Part shown: piece by piece, positions 49,781 to 61,054 of the stretch
How the letters are laid out: the number at the start of each line of letters is the position of its first letter
Position numbering within the stretch: position 1 is the stretch's first letter
Source of the DNA: Acidovorax sp. Leaf78
Lineage (GTDB): Bacteria > Pseudomonadota > Gammaproteobacteria > Burkholderiales > Burkholderiaceae_C
Length of the DNA stretch: 64,000 nucleotides
Assembly (NCBI RefSeq): GCF_001422735.1
Contig: NZ_LMLZ01000022.1
Span: forward strand, 277,869-341,868
Reading direction: 5' to 3'
Translations under genes and position numbers: made by a program
The notes under the pieces: model-generated
Told to the model about the DNA's origin: nothing
Database searches by the model: none
What the model saw: only the letters and a program-made list of their open reading frames with translations

Positions 49781-50599
49781 ATGAGCACGCACTACGAAAC
49801 CCTGCACCCCGCCGACACCTACCGCGAGGCGTTCGCCGTGGAGCCCCCCGCCGAGCCCGGCGAGCGTCACCTGTGGCCGCGCAAGCCAGGGGGCTTCATC
49901 GTCCACGCCGCCACCGCCGCCGCCATTGCCAACCCGGCTGCAGCGACCACCGCCGCCGCCGTCGAGGCCCCAGGCGACAGCGCCCAGGACACGGAAGCTG
50001 CCGCGGCCGAGGAAGACGCAGCCGGCCCCGGCGAAGGCACTGCCGCAGCCACCCCTGCGACCGCCCGCGTGTTCGTGCCTGCGCAGTGGGGCCTGGTGCC
50101 GCACTGGGTCAAGTCTGCATCCGACGCGAAGCTGCGCGCGCCCAAGCTGGTCAATGCCAAGTCCGACCTCGCCTCCACCGGCACCGCGTTCCGCGACGCA
50201 TGGCTCAAGGGCCAGCGCTGCATCGTGCCCATGCAGGCGTTCTACGAAGACGACTACCGCGCCGGCAAGGCACTGCCCACCCGCATCTCCCGCGTGGACG
50301 GCAAGCCCATGGGCGTGGCGGGCCTGTGGGCGCGCTGGCAGGGCAGCGACGGCGAAGTCATCGTGAGCTACTGCCTGCTGACGGTGAACGCCAACAACCA
50401 CGCACTGCTGCACCGCTACCAGCAGCCCGGCAGCGAAAAGAGCATGCCCGCCATCCTGAACGAAGGCGCCTACGACGCCTGGCTCACGGCCCGGCAGGAC
50501 AAGGCCAAGGAGTTCATGCGCCAGTACGCGCCCCAGTGGCTCACGGCCAACCCGGTGGAGAAGAAGGCGGACAAGGTGCCCAAGGGATTGTTGGGCTGA
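49781..50599 (+). CDS. SRAP/YedK-family protein with Ser at position 2
   Basis: A 272-residue member of the SOS-response-associated peptidase family (YedK/HMCES), which normally crosslinks abasic sites through Cys2. Conserved blocks are seen: WGLVPHWV, KLVNAKSDLA (Asn), RCIVPMQAFYEDDY (Glu), MGVAGLWARW and LLTVNANNHALLHRYQQ (His). However, the N-terminus reads MSTHYETLHPA: the codon after ATG is AGC (Ser), where the family has Cys. An Ala-rich, low-complexity insert occupies residues ~45-95. It may be a non-crosslinking or altered variant. Confidence 0.85.
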   Translation: MSTHYETLHPADTYREAFAVEPPAEPGERHLWPRKPGGFIVHAATAAAIANPAAATTAAAVEAPGDSAQDTEAAAAEEDAAGPGEGTAAATPATARVFVPAQWGLVPHWVKSASDAKLRAPKLVNAKSDLASTGTAFRDAWLKGQRCIVPMQAFYEDDYRAGKALPTRISRVDGKPMGVAGLWARWQGSDGEVIVSYCLLTVNANNHALLHRYQQPGSEKSMPAILNEGAYDAWLTARQDKAKEFMRQYAPQWLTANPVEKKADKVPKGLLG

Positions 50600-50694
50600 G
50601 GCTGGCTGCGGCCCTGGATGCCGTCGCACCCCACCGAGCCCAGCGAACCTCACCCAATCTCACGCAACCTAACCTCGCCCAACCCAACCACCCA

Positions 50695-50754
50695 CCGTTC
50701 GAGCTGAGCCTGTCGAAGCGCCGCGCAGGGCTTCGACAGGCTCAGTCCGAACGG
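50695..50754. repeat. REP-like palindrome, copy 3
   Basis: CCGTTCGAGCTGAGCCTGTC pairs with GACAGGCTCAGTCCGAACGG. It lies in the convergent spacer between the SRAP gene and the AhpD-like operon, a usual site for such elements. The 314-bp spacer 50600-50913 holds no supported gene. Confidence 0.85.
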
Positions 50755-50803
50755 TTGGGGGAGTGAGCGATGGTGGGAGGCCATGACCGAAATGGGCCTA
50801 AGC

Positions 50804-50830
50804 GGCCGAAGTGGCCGAAGTGGCCGAAGT
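50804..50830. repeat. 9-bp tandem repeat, three units
   Basis: GGCCGAAGT repeated three times without change, next to REP-like copy 3. No gene covers it. Confidence 0.8.
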
Positions 50831-50913
50831 GGAACGGAAAGCAAACCGGAGTGGCCCGCCCCATAGGTCCGAGGTCGATCACTCAGCGCAGGGAAGATCG
50901 ATCATCACCCGCT

Positions 50914-51534
50914 TCAGGCCGCAGCCGCCGCAGTCTGCTGCTGCGGCTCCCCCAGCGACAGCATCAGCCGGTTGGCCCAGTTGAAGAACGCCGCGCCGTG
51001 CAGCGCGTCGGAGATCGCGAAGTCGTCGAGCCCTGCAGCGCGCAGGCTTTCGATATGGGTCCCGTCCAGCGCCGCGGGGGTCGCCGTGAGGGCCACCGAG
51101 GCCGCGACGATGGCGTTCCAGCGCGGGTCGAGATCGGCCCCGACACCCTCGTCCAGCAGGCGCTGCACATCGGCCTGGCGGTGCGAGAAGTGCGCGGCAA
51201 AGCGCGCATGCACCGACGCGCAGTAGATGCAGCCGTTGGCCCGCGAGGTGGCCGTGGCCGACAGCTCGCGCTCCGCCCGGGGCAGCCCTGCATCCGGGTT
51301 GTAGAAGATGTCCTTGTCGGTGCTGGTGCGCGCGCCCAGCGTGTCCGGGTCGCGCGCCAGCAGGCGAAAGTAGGGCGACTTGGCACGTGCCGCGTCCACC
51401 AGGCCGGCGTAGTGGCGCTCGGTCAGCTCGTCCTCGGCCAGCGGCGGCAGCCAGGGCAGCCATTCGAGCTGCGCCTGCGTGAAGGCCGTGGGCTCATGGT
51501 TGCCGGGGTGGGTGATGACGGCGGTATCGCTCAT
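50914..51534 (-). CDS. AhpD-like alkylhydroperoxidase-domain protein (Avi_7169-type)
   Basis: A 206-residue carboxymuconolactone-decarboxylase-fold protein with the AhpD redox motif GCIYCASVHARF (CxxC plus His; residues ~100-111). The N-terminal LEWLPWLPPLAEDELTERHYAGLVDAARAKSPYFRLLARDPDTL and overall length fit the family I recall as 'alkylhydroperoxidase domain protein, Avi_7169'. It is last in a seven-gene unit, and its ATG overlaps the preceding gene as ATGA. A role in reducing a peroxide or intermediate from the luciferase-like enzyme is plausible but unproven. Confidence 0.88.
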   Translation of the reverse strand: MSDTAVITHPGNHEPTAFTQAQLEWLPWLPPLAEDELTERHYAGLVDAARAKSPYFRLLARDPDTLGARTSTDKDIFYNPDAGLPRAERELSATATSRANGCIYCASVHARFAAHFSHRQADVQRLLDEGVGADLDPRWNAIVAASVALTATPAALDGTHIESLRAAGLDDFAISDALHGAAFFNWANRLMLSLGEPQQQTAAAAA

Positions 51535-52229
51535 GGCTGGGCCTCTGCGGTGTGGGGGGTGGACGACGACGCGGCAGGTGCCGGGTGCGCTGCGAGCAGG
51601 CGCAGGCCCACCACCACGCGGATCTGGAACGACAGGAACGCCACCAGCTGCGACAGGATCACGATGTCGGTGGCCGACCAGCCTGCGTCCAGCAGCGCCT
51701 GCAAGGCCTCGGGGCTGGCATCGCGCGGGTGGAAGGTCAGCAGGTGCGCGTGCGCCAGGCCTGCCGACAACCGCACGCCCAGCACGGTGCGCTGCGCATC
51801 GCCCACGGCGTAGGCGGGGCCGTCGGTGTTTTCGCGGCTCAGTGGGCCGGCGGGGTAGTGGCCGTACGGGCCCTGCGTTGCGCCCCGGCTGACCTCGGCC
51901 GAGATGGCCTGGGCCAGGCCCGCACCGGCATCCTGCGCCACCAGCGCGGCGGCATAGAACGCTGCGGCGTCCGGCTGCTGGTGCAGGCCTGCGACAAAGG
52001 CCGCAACCGCCAGGCGCTCGGCCAGCGTGACAGTGCCCGGCGCCGGGGCGGTGGGCGCGAACAACGCGCGGTAGCTCGCTTGCGCATGGGTGCGCGCCTC
52101 GATCCGGTGGCGGCGAATGGTGTCCAAGTGGTCACCAGGTTCGATACCAGCGAGCAGGTCGATCACGTCGGGCAACGCCGCAGCGTGCGGCGTTGCGCCG
52201 GGGGAGGGAATGGGGGCAGGGGTGCTCAT
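51531..52229 (-). CDS. CMD-domain protein (Avi_7170-type), no CxxC
   Basis: A 232-residue protein with two CMD-fold halves (LAERLAVAAFVAGLHQQPDAAAFYAAAL and LLDAGWSATDIVILSQLVAFLSFQIRVVVGLRLL). It lacks the CxxC of its neighbour, so it probably is not a peroxidase itself. It resembles the family I recall as 'CMD domain protein, Avi_7170', always found beside Avi_7169-type genes. ATGA overlaps link it to both flanking genes. The pair may form a hetero-oligomer. Confidence 0.85.
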   Translation of the reverse strand: MSTPAPIPSPGATPHAAALPDVIDLLAGIEPGDHLDTIRRHRIEARTHAQASYRALFAPTAPAPGTVTLAERLAVAAFVAGLHQQPDAAAFYAAALVAQDAGAGLAQAISAEVSRGATQGPYGHYPAGPLSRENTDGPAYAVGDAQRTVLGVRLSAGLAHAHLLTFHPRDASPEALQALLDAGWSATDIVILSQLVAFLSFQIRVVVGLRLLAAHPAPAASSSTPHTAEAQP

Positions 52230-53300
52230 GCGATGGCCTCGGTGCGGGTGGAGGAAGCTGTTGGTGTGGGTGCCGTAGTGGTTGCGGCTGCAGTGGTGGG
52301 AGTGGTGGTGGCAGCGCCGGTGTGCTTACGCACCCAGCCCAACGCTGGCGCCACGCGCGTGGCCGTGAGTTCGATGGAGCGCAGGATGTGCGCATGCGGC
52401 GGGTCCACCGAATGCACCTGAAACACGATGTCGGTGGCGCGCGCCAGTGCCGTGTCGGCCTGCAGCGAGGCGATCACATCGTCGGGCGTGCCCACGTGCA
52501 CGTCGTACGCGGCGATCAATGTCTCCAGGGGCGCATCGGGCCCGGGGCGCGGTGCCTGCCCCGGCTGCAGCGCGGCAGTGGCAAAACGCGAGGCAGCGCG
52601 GCGCAGGCCCACATCCGCCAGGCGCAGCGCCTCCTTGCGGTCGTCGGCCACGAACAGGCTGCGCGAGCCGACGATGCGTGGCGTGGCGCCGCCGGGCAGC
52701 GCGGCCAGGTAGGCGTCGATGATGGGGTGCTGCAGGTCGTGCAGCGCGGCGCCCGGCGCCTCGGCCGTGCGCGGCTGGGTGCGCGACAGCATCAGCCCGT
52801 CGCCTGCCTGCCCCGCGCGCTCGCCGCCCGCCACCGAGAACGTGGCCTGCCAGATGCGGCCCAGCAGCTGTTCGGACGCCGGGTACAGTCGGTCGCCACC
52901 GGGCAGGGGCCTGCCGGCCCATGCGTCCCGCACCAGGGCCAGGTGGCGCGCATAGACCGCGCTGCGGTCGTAGTTGGTGATGCCGAACGCGGCGAACGAC
53001 TCGGGCGTTCCGCCCGTGCCCACGCCCAGCTCCAGCCTCCCGCCCGAGAGCAGGTCGAGCACGATGGCGTCCTCGGCCACGCGCACTGCGTTCTCCAGGG
53101 GCAGGGTCACGATGCCGGTACCGAGGCGGATACGCCGCGTGCGCGCCGCCACGTGGGCCAGGAAGACGAAGGGCGAAGGCAGGCCGCCTTCGTGCGCGTG
53201 GAAGTGGTGCTGCGCGACCCAGGCAGAGTCGAAGCCGAAGGCCTCGGCATGGGCGATCTGTTCGGTCACCAGCCGGTAACGCTCGCCCGCAGGCGCGTCG

Positions 53301-55021
<1,721 letters not shown>

Positions 55022-55025
<4 letters not shown>

Positions 55026-56002
55026 GCGCGCCCCTTCGTCAACGCCGCGCTGATGCGGTTGGCCGCCAGCACCACGGCCACCACCACCAGCCCCGGCACG
55101 GTGGTGAGCCACCAAGCCGTGGAGATGTAGTTGCGCCCCTCGGCGATGAGCAGGCCCCATTCGGGCGTGGGCGGCGGCGCGCCGTAGCCCAGGAACCCCA
55201 GCGTCGATATCGACAGGATGGCCGAGCCGAACTGCAGCGCCGCCATGGCGATCACCGAGGTCAGCGAGTTGGGCAGCACATGGCGCCACAGCACAGCGCC
55301 AAAGCGCCCGCCGCTGCCGAAGGCCGCCTCCACGTAGTCGGAGCGGCGCACGCGCACCACCTCGGACCGGGTCAGTCGCGCAAAGCTGGCGACCGATGCC
55401 ACGCCTACCGCCACCGCGGCGTTCAGCGTGCCAAAGCCCAGGATGATGATGATGGACAGCGACAGCAGCAGCGCAGGCACCGACAACAGCACGTCGACGG
55501 TGCGCATGATCACGTCTTCCACCCAGCCGCCGATAGAGCCCGCCAGCACGCCCAGCAGCGTGCCCAGCACCAGCCCCACGGCCACCGCCAGGAACGCGCC
55601 CGACAGCGAATGCACCGCGCCGAACACCAGCCGCGCATAGCCGTCGCGGCCCAGCGCATCGGTGCCCAGCCAGTGCGCGGCCGACGGCGCCTGCAGCTGC
55701 TGGCCCGCCACGCCCACCGTCGCGCTGTAGCTGGTGAAGAGCCCGGGCGCGACCGCCCACAGCGCCACCAGCGCGATCACGCCCCAGGCCAGCCACAGGC
55801 TGATGGGTGCGCTGCGCGTGCGCTGCAGGATGCGGCCGCCCCAGGTGCTGCCGTGCGCGCGCGGCGGCGGGGCGGCCGGGATGGGCGCCGTGGGCACCAC
55901 GACAGCTGCAGGCGCCGCCACGGCGCGCTCGAAGCGGTGCGGGGCCGGGTGTGCAGTGCCCGTAAAAACGCCCAGGTCGGCGGTCGAAGAAGTGGTGGTC
56001 AT
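55022..56002 (-). CDS. Dipeptide-type ABC transporter permease (DppC-like)
   Basis: A 326-residue permease. About 70 residues of Pro/Ala-rich cytosolic N-terminus precede six helices. LGTDALGRDGYARLVFGAVHSL is the usual DppC/OppC entry sequence, and the coupling (EAA) loop is DYVEAAFGSGGRFGAVLWRHVLPN. A C-terminal LGFLGYGAPPPTPEWGLLIAEGRNYI completes the family pattern. It pairs with the DppB-like permease 10 bp upstream. Confidence 0.93.
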
Positions 56003-56012
56003 GGGGTGGTCC

Positions 56013-56951
56013 TCAAGTGCCCAGGCGCGAACGCAGGCGGGGGTCGAACACGGGGTAGAGCAGGTCCACCACCAGGTTGATGAACACGAAGGCCGTGGCC
56101 GAGACCACCACCACCGCCTGCAGCACGGCGGTGTCCTGGTTGCCCACCGCCTGCTGCGTGAGGCTGCCCAGGCCGTTCAGGCCGAACACCGCCTCGGTCA
56201 CCACGGCGCCCGCCAGCAATTCGCCGAACAGCACGCCCGCAATGGTCAGCGTGGGCAGCACCGCGTTGCGCGCCACGTGCTTCCACAACACCCACTGGCG
56301 TGTAGCGCCCTTGGCGCGCGCCACGGCCACGAAGGGCTGCGTGAGCACCTCGTCGATGTTGCGGATCAAAATCTGCGCCAGCGGCGCGGCGATGGGAATG
56401 GCGAGCGTGAGCGTGGGCAGCACCAGGCCCTGCCACTTGCCGGGGTTGATCACCGGAATCCACCCCAGGCGGAACGACACCACCTGGATCAGCATGATCC
56501 CCAGCCAGAACACCGGCACCGAGATGAACAGCGAAGGCAGCGACTGCAGCGCCGAGCGCAGCCAGCCCCAGCGCGTGAGCTGCGAGGCAAACGCGAGCAC
56601 CACCGCCAGCAGCAGCGCCGCCGCAAAGCCCAGCCCCGCCAGGCGCAGCGTGGGCGGCAGGTTGGTGGCCAAGCCCTGGCTCACCGGCACACCCGCCTGC
56701 ACCGAATACCCGAAGTTTCCGCTGAGGAAGCCCAGCAGCGTGTGCAGATACTGCTGCCACACCGACGTGTCCGCGCCGTAGGCCGCACGGATGTCCGCGA
56801 TCTCCTGTGGGCCCAGGCCAAACTCAGGGTTCAGGAACTTGATCAGGATCGCATCGCCCGGCAGCAGCTGCAGCAGCACGAACGACGCGGTGAACGCCGC
56901 CCACAGCACCAGCAGGGCCTGGCCCGTGCGATGGGCAAGGTACTTGAACAT
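56013..56951 (-). CDS. Dipeptide-type ABC transporter permease (DppB-like)
   Basis: A 312-residue permease. It begins MFKYLAHRTGQALLVLWAAF, followed by QLLPGDAILIKFLNPEFGLG, and has the coupling loop FVAVARAKGATRQWVLWKHVARNAVLP and C-terminal FGLNGLGSLTQQAVGNQDTAVLQA. AAGGAG lies nine bases before the ATG. It forms the translocation channel with the DppC-like protein. Confidence 0.93.
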   Translation of the reverse strand: MFKYLAHRTGQALLVLWAAFTASFVLLQLLPGDAILIKFLNPEFGLGPQEIADIRAAYGADTSVWQQYLHTLLGFLSGNFGYSVQAGVPVSQGLATNLPPTLRLAGLGFAAALLLAVVLAFASQLTRWGWLRSALQSLPSLFISVPVFWLGIMLIQVVSFRLGWIPVINPGKWQGLVLPTLTLAIPIAAPLAQILIRNIDEVLTQPFVAVARAKGATRQWVLWKHVARNAVLPTLTIAGVLFGELLAGAVVTEAVFGLNGLGSLTQQAVGNQDTAVLQAVVVVSATAFVFINLVVDLLYPVFDPRLRSRLGT

Positions 56952-57042
56952 GGAAGTCACTCCTTCATCAAAAGCAACAGCATTAGCAGCAGCCAGCAGC
57001 CGCACAGCGTTAGAAACTGGCGCGTCCCAAGCCAGTGCCACC

Positions 57043-57113
57043 GTGGAGCCGGCTTCGCCGGTCCACCGGTGGCGTCCCCCCCAGGGGGAAGGCGCGCAGC
57101 GACTCAGGGGGAG
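57043..57113. repeat. Family repeat related to the large inverted repeat
   Basis: CCACCGTGGAGCCGGCTTCG, CCGGTCCACCGGTGGCGTCC and CTCAGGGGGA. It shares the CTCAGGGGG end and hairpin style with copies A and B. It separates the SBP gene from the permease genes. Confidence 0.6.
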
Positions 57114-58796
57114 TCAATGTCTTGCGGCGATCCACGTGCCGTAGAAGCTGGGTCGGCCCACCGCCTCAAAGCCCACGCCCTTCACCGATGGCGATCCTGC
57201 AAACGCCTGCGGCTCTTCGAACACTGGGATCACGTACGCCTGGTCGATCAGGTAGTTCTGCACATCGGCCGTGAGCGCCAAGCGCTTGGCCAGGTCGGTC
57301 TCGGCGGCGATGGCGTCGAGCAGGCCGTTGAGTTTCGTGTCCTCGAACGCCTTGACCTTGCCGCTCACGCCGCCCTTTTGCAGCAGCACGTTACGGTTGG
57401 TGGGGTAGTAGTTGCTCTTGATCACGTCGGGGTCTGCCCGACCCACCATGCCGGGGGACACAGGGGTCTTCTCGGGGTCGAGGTTGTCCACCACGCGGCT
57501 GCCGGCGTCACCCGCCAGCACGTTGAGCTTGACGCCCACCTTGGCCCACTGCTGCGCCACGAGCTGCAGGGTTTCCTTGTTCTGCGGCTGCGGCAGCGAC
57601 TCGTACGCGGCCAGCACCAGCTCCTTGCCATCCTTCTCGCGCAGGCCGTTGGCATTGAGCTTCCAGCCGGCGTCGTCCAGCAACTGTTTGGCCTTGGCCT
57701 CGTCGTAGCCCAGCTTGGCCGACAGGTTCACATAGCCCAGCGCGGTGGACGCGATGACCGAGGTGGCCTGCGGGTAGTTGGCCGAGAACAGCGTCTGCAC
57801 GATCTCCTTGGTGTTGGTGGCGTGCAGCAACGCCTGGCGCACCTTCACATCGGCCACCAGCGCGTTGTCGGGGCGAAAGACCACGCTGTTGTTCACGCCG
57901 CGCGTGGACGGTGCATAGATCTCGAACTTCTGGTCCTGCACGCGCTTTTCGTCATAGGCCTGCACCTGGCGGATGAAGCCCGCCTGGCCCGACAGCAGCG
58001 CGCCGATGCGCACGCTGTCTTCGGGCGTGACGATGAGCTTGATCTCATCGAGCCGCGCACGGCCCTGGTGGGCGTGCTGGGCGGGGCCCCAGGTGTATTC
58101 CTTGCGGGCGGTGAGCGTGAGCTCCTTGCCCAGCGTCTCGGCCGTCACCACGAAGGGCCCCGAGCCGATGATCTTCGTCGCATCGCCCAGCTCTTCAAAC
58201 GGCCGTGCCAGCGTGGCCAGCGACACCAGGCCTGAGCCAATGACGGACGTGCCCTGCAGAAAGCCCGGCGAGGGCTTCTTGAAGTAGAACTTGACGGTGA
58301 GCGGGTCCACCACCTCGCTCTTGTCGTAGTTGTTGATCACCTCGGACACCGGCAGCTTGAGCTCCTTGTTGCCCAGGCCGTAGGTGTCGTAGTTCCTGGC
58401 CACAGCGGCGGCATCGAGCGGGGTGCCGTCGGAGAAGGTCACGCCGCTCTTGAGCTTGAAGGTGTACTCGGTGGCGGTGTCGTTCACGGTCCACGACTCG
58501 GCGATCCAGGGCTGGATCTGCAGCGTCTTCGGGTCCTGGTAGGTGAGCTTGTCGGTGATCTGGTTGAGGATGCCGCCGTTCGGGTAGAAGCCCCCCGCTG
58601 GCGGGTACAGGTTGGTGTGCGCCTGCTGCTCCAGGTAGACCAGCGTGCCGCCCTGCACCGGCTGGTCGGCGCTGGCACCTGCGGTCGCGACAGGCTCGCT
58701 GCCCTGCTTGGAGCAGCCAGCCAACAGCACCCCTACCGCCACGGCGACCGCACCCGCGGCCCACCATCCCACCGACTTCTTTTTTGCGAAAAACAC
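57114..58796 (-). CDS. Dipeptide-type ABC substrate-binding lipoprotein (KPN_01854-type)
   Basis: A 560-residue solute-binding protein. The lipoprotein signal FFAKKKSVGWWAAGAVAVAVGVLLAGC has its Cys in LAGC. The family-5 fold follows (GGTLVYLEQQAHTNLYPPAGGFYPNGG, YTFKLKSGVTFSDGTPLDAAAVARNYD, VRQALLHATNTKEIVQTLF). It resembles the family I recall as 'ABC transporter substrate-binding protein, KPN_01854'. The chosen GTG start has GAGGT upstream; an ATG nine codons earlier (58823) is an alternative. It is the first gene of the seven-gene unit. Ligand unknown. Confidence 0.9.
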   Translation of the reverse strand: MFFAKKKSVGWWAAGAVAVAVGVLLAGCSKQGSEPVATAGASADQPVQGGTLVYLEQQAHTNLYPPAGGFYPNGGILNQITDKLTYQDPKTLQIQPWIAESWTVNDTATEYTFKLKSGVTFSDGTPLDAAAVARNYDTYGLGNKELKLPVSEVINNYDKSEVVDPLTVKFYFKKPSPGFLQGTSVIGSGLVSLATLARPFEELGDATKIIGSGPFVVTAETLGKELTLTARKEYTWGPAQHAHQGRARLDEIKLIVTPEDSVRIGALLSGQAGFIRQVQAYDEKRVQDQKFEIYAPSTRGVNNSVVFRPDNALVADVKVRQALLHATNTKEIVQTLFSANYPQATSVIASTALGYVNLSAKLGYDEAKAKQLLDDAGWKLNANGLREKDGKELVLAAYESLPQPQNKETLQLVAQQWAKVGVKLNVLAGDAGSRVVDNLDPEKTPVSPGMVGRADPDVIKSNYYPTNRNVLLQKGGVSGKVKAFEDTKLNGLLDAIAAETDLAKRLALTADVQNYLIDQAYVIPVFEEPQAFAGSPSVKGVGFEAVGRPSFYGTWIAARH

Positions 58797-59135
58797 GTGA
58801 TGACCTCGTCGCCGTACCGGCATTGGAATAACACATCCGGCGCCGTCCTTGCGGACCTGTTGTCACAGGCTGCAGCGCGGTGTGCGCACTGCAGCGGGGC
58901 CAGTTCATATGCATTCATGCTATCGGTGCAAGAGCGGTTGCAGGCATGTATTAAGTAGCATCGATATGCGCAAAACGATGCAGTCGACACTGCCTGCGCA
59001 CTTATCCGGAACGCGCATATGCGAGCGCGGTTTTCTTTGTTGGCATGGGGGTGCGTGGCTTCCCACAATGGCAGCAACACGCTGCTTGTATTGCGCCCGA
59101 TGTCCGCGGCGGCAAGCAGCAGAAAGCACACCGCT
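58797..59135. other. Divergent 339-bp promoter region, no gene supported
   Basis: It separates the ABC/luciferase-like operon (-) from the OsmC gene (+). It is comparatively AT-richer around 58905-59040, with several ATGC-type palindromes (GTTCATATGCATTCATGC, GCGCATATGCG), and probably holds both promoters. No open frame in it has a recognised family. Confidence 0.5.
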
Positions 59136-59726
59136 ATGCCCCAGCTTCATGCCCACCTCAACGACTACCTGGCCGAAAAGCGCGCTGCCGTGCTGGCGCG
59201 CGACGCAGCCATCGAACGCGGCACCGCACAGCCGGCGGCCCTGAAGGCCCGCGTGAGCGCCGAAGGCCGCAGCGGCGTGCGCCGCATCCGCATCCGCGAC
59301 CACCAGGTCATCAGCGACAGCCCGCCCGACTTCGCGGGCTACAACCTGGGCCCCAGTTCACCCGAGCTGCAACTGGGTGTGCTGGGCAGCTGCGTGACGC
59401 ACATCTTCTTGATCCAGGCCGCCTCGCGCCAGGTGCCGTTGACCAGCCTGGAGGTCGAGGTCACCGGCGTGATCGACCCGCGCGGCGGCAAGCCCGGGCA
59501 CGAGGAAACGCCCATCTGGCCGCACGACATCGCCTACACCGTGCACATCGACTCGCCCGCGAGCCGGGCCGACATCGACGCACTGTTTGAAGCGGTGGAG
59601 CGCACCTGCCCCATCCTGAACCTGCTGCGCAACCCGCAGCAGGTACGCGCCAGCGTCGCGCTGACCAACTCCAGCGCCACCGCACCGCAGCCAGCCGCAC
59701 AGCCCGCCGAAGCCGTGCCCGCGTGA
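59136..59726 (+). CDS. OsmC-family protein
   Basis: A 196-residue OsmC/Ohr-type protein. These are thiol peroxidases using two cysteines; here LGSCVTHIFLIQAA and ERTCPILNLLRNP hold the two. Arg-containing QLGVLGS and the beta-rich N-terminal half (GVRRIRIRDHQVISDSPPDFAG) fit the fold. No strong ribosome-binding site precedes the ATG. It stands divergent from the luciferase-like operon, which also holds AhpD-like proteins, so a shared oxidative role is worth considering. Confidence 0.88.
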   Translation: MPQLHAHLNDYLAEKRAAVLARDAAIERGTAQPAALKARVSAEGRSGVRRIRIRDHQVISDSPPDFAGYNLGPSSPELQLGVLGSCVTHIFLIQAASRQVPLTSLEVEVTGVIDPRGGKPGHEETPIWPHDIAYTVHIDSPASRADIDALFEAVERTCPILNLLRNPQQVRASVALTNSSATAPQPAAQPAEAVPA

Positions 59727-59788
59727 CCACCGACTGACCGCACATCGACCATTCACCACCCATTGACCCCGCAAGGAACACAGCCCCC

Positions 59789-60595
59789 ATGGCATTGACA
59801 CTCGACCACATCGTGATCGCGGTGAAGGATCTGGAGCAGACCATCGCCGACTACCGCGCCCTCGGATTCAACGTGCTGCAGGGCGGCGACCACCCCGGCC
59901 GGCCCACCTACAACGCGCTGGTCGTCTTTGCGGACGGCTCCTACTTCGAGCTGATCGCGTGGCGATCCCCATCGCCCGGCGAGCGCTGGTGGGAGCTCTT
60001 GAACGCGCACGGCGACGGCATCGTGGACTTTGCGCTGCTGCCGCCCGACACCGCCACCACCGTGGCCGGCGCCAAGGACCGGGGCCTGGCCTACAGCGGC
60101 CCCCACGACGGCGGCCGCGTGCGGCCCGACGGCGAGCGCCTGCAGTGGCAGACGGCACGCCCCCCGTCGCACGACCTGCCCTTCCTGTGCGGCGACCAGA
60201 CCCCGCGCGCCCTGCGCGTGCCCGAAGGCGACGCCCGCGTGCACCCCAACGGCGCCCGCGGCGTGGCCAGCCTGGCCCTGGCCGTGAAGGACCTGGACGC
60301 CAGCCTGGCCCACTACCGCGCCCTGCTGGGCCAAGCCCAGGCCGCCAATGTGAGCGCACCTTTTCTGCAGCCCGGCACGGGTGCGCGGGTGGGTACGGTG
60401 ACGCTGGGACGCAGCACGCTGGTGCTGACGCAGGAAGGGCCGCTGCGCGGTGCCGCAGGGCAGTCGGCGGGAGCGCAGCTGGGCACGCGCGGCGAAGGGC
60501 CGTATGCGCTGGTACTGGCTACTGAGGGCGCTGCGCCTGCAACGCCGCACACCGCGCGTACGCACGGTGCTGCCATCGAGTTCGCGGTGGCCTGA
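59789..60595 (+). CDS. VOC-superfamily (glyoxalase-like) protein
   Basis: A 268-residue protein with two glyoxalase-type modules: MALTLDHIVIAVKDLEQTIADYRALGFNV at the start and VASLALAVKDLDASLAHYRALLGQAQ near residue 155. It resembles the 'Glyoxalase_3' class, whose members are metal-dependent lyases, isomerases or dioxygenases. Metal ligands cannot be assigned with certainty (His7 and Glu56 in the first module are candidates). AAGGAA precedes the ATG. It follows osmC by 62 bp, probably in one transcript. Confidence 0.85.
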   Translation: MALTLDHIVIAVKDLEQTIADYRALGFNVLQGGDHPGRPTYNALVVFADGSYFELIAWRSPSPGERWWELLNAHGDGIVDFALLPPDTATTVAGAKDRGLAYSGPHDGGRVRPDGERLQWQTARPPSHDLPFLCGDQTPRALRVPEGDARVHPNGARGVASLALAVKDLDASLAHYRALLGQAQAANVSAPFLQPGTGARVGTVTLGRSTLVLTQEGPLRGAAGQSAGAQLGTRGEGPYALVLATEGAAPATPHTARTHGAAIEFAVA

Positions 60596-60778
60596 GTTCT
60601 GTTAGAGATCGACCCCGCCAACAGTTGCCCGGTATTCAACCGGTTTGGCTCGTTGGGACATTTTTTGTGACGTCGATCACGTGTACGCCGTACTTCCAAG
60701 CCCGGCATATAAGCCGCCTTACTAAGTAAAGCGCCTGGGCGCGCTCAGATATTTCGCATGCTCTACGCACTAAATTCT

Positions 60779-61054
60779 TTATTCAGTAAGATCATGTCCG
60801 CAATTCAAGCATTTCTTCCGAACAAAACCTGCGTATATTGACATCTTTCCCAATCTCCCTTGATACGCGACAGGAGTTTTACATTTTGGGCATCGAATTT
60901 TAAGCAGGCAAAACGAGCCAATGACAATCCATGCCAAAAATATCCACTTCAGCGAATAAATTTTAATTTCTGCAGCTGCAATTCCTATTGCAATTCCTAC
61001 CAATATAAATAGAACCATTCCGCACGCAAATATTTTTCGAGGTGAAGTATTCAT
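60779..61054 (-). CDS. Putative Rhs immunity protein: two-helix membrane zinc ribbon
   Basis: A 91-residue protein with two hydrophobic helices (ACGMVLFILVGIAIGIAAAE and WIFLAWIVIGSFCLLKI) followed by a zinc-ribbon pattern, CPKC ... KKCLNCGHDL, in the last 40 residues. Its ATG overlaps the Rhs stop codon (ATGA), the position expected of the immunity gene for the Rhs C-terminal toxin. GC content is low (about 40%), like the toxin tip. No known immunity family is recognised. Membrane location would suit protection against a membrane-acting toxin. Confidence 0.7.
   Translation of the reverse strand: MNTSPRKIFACGMVLFILVGIAIGIAAAEIKIYSLKWIFLAWIVIGSFCLLKIRCPKCKTPVAYQGRLGKMSIYAGFVRKKCLNCGHDLTE

Noticed and set aside
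50770..51813. Long plus-strand frame beginning with three Pro-Lys-Trp units
   Set aside because: It arises from the 9-bp tandem repeat and then runs antisense to the AhpD-like and CMD genes; no domain.
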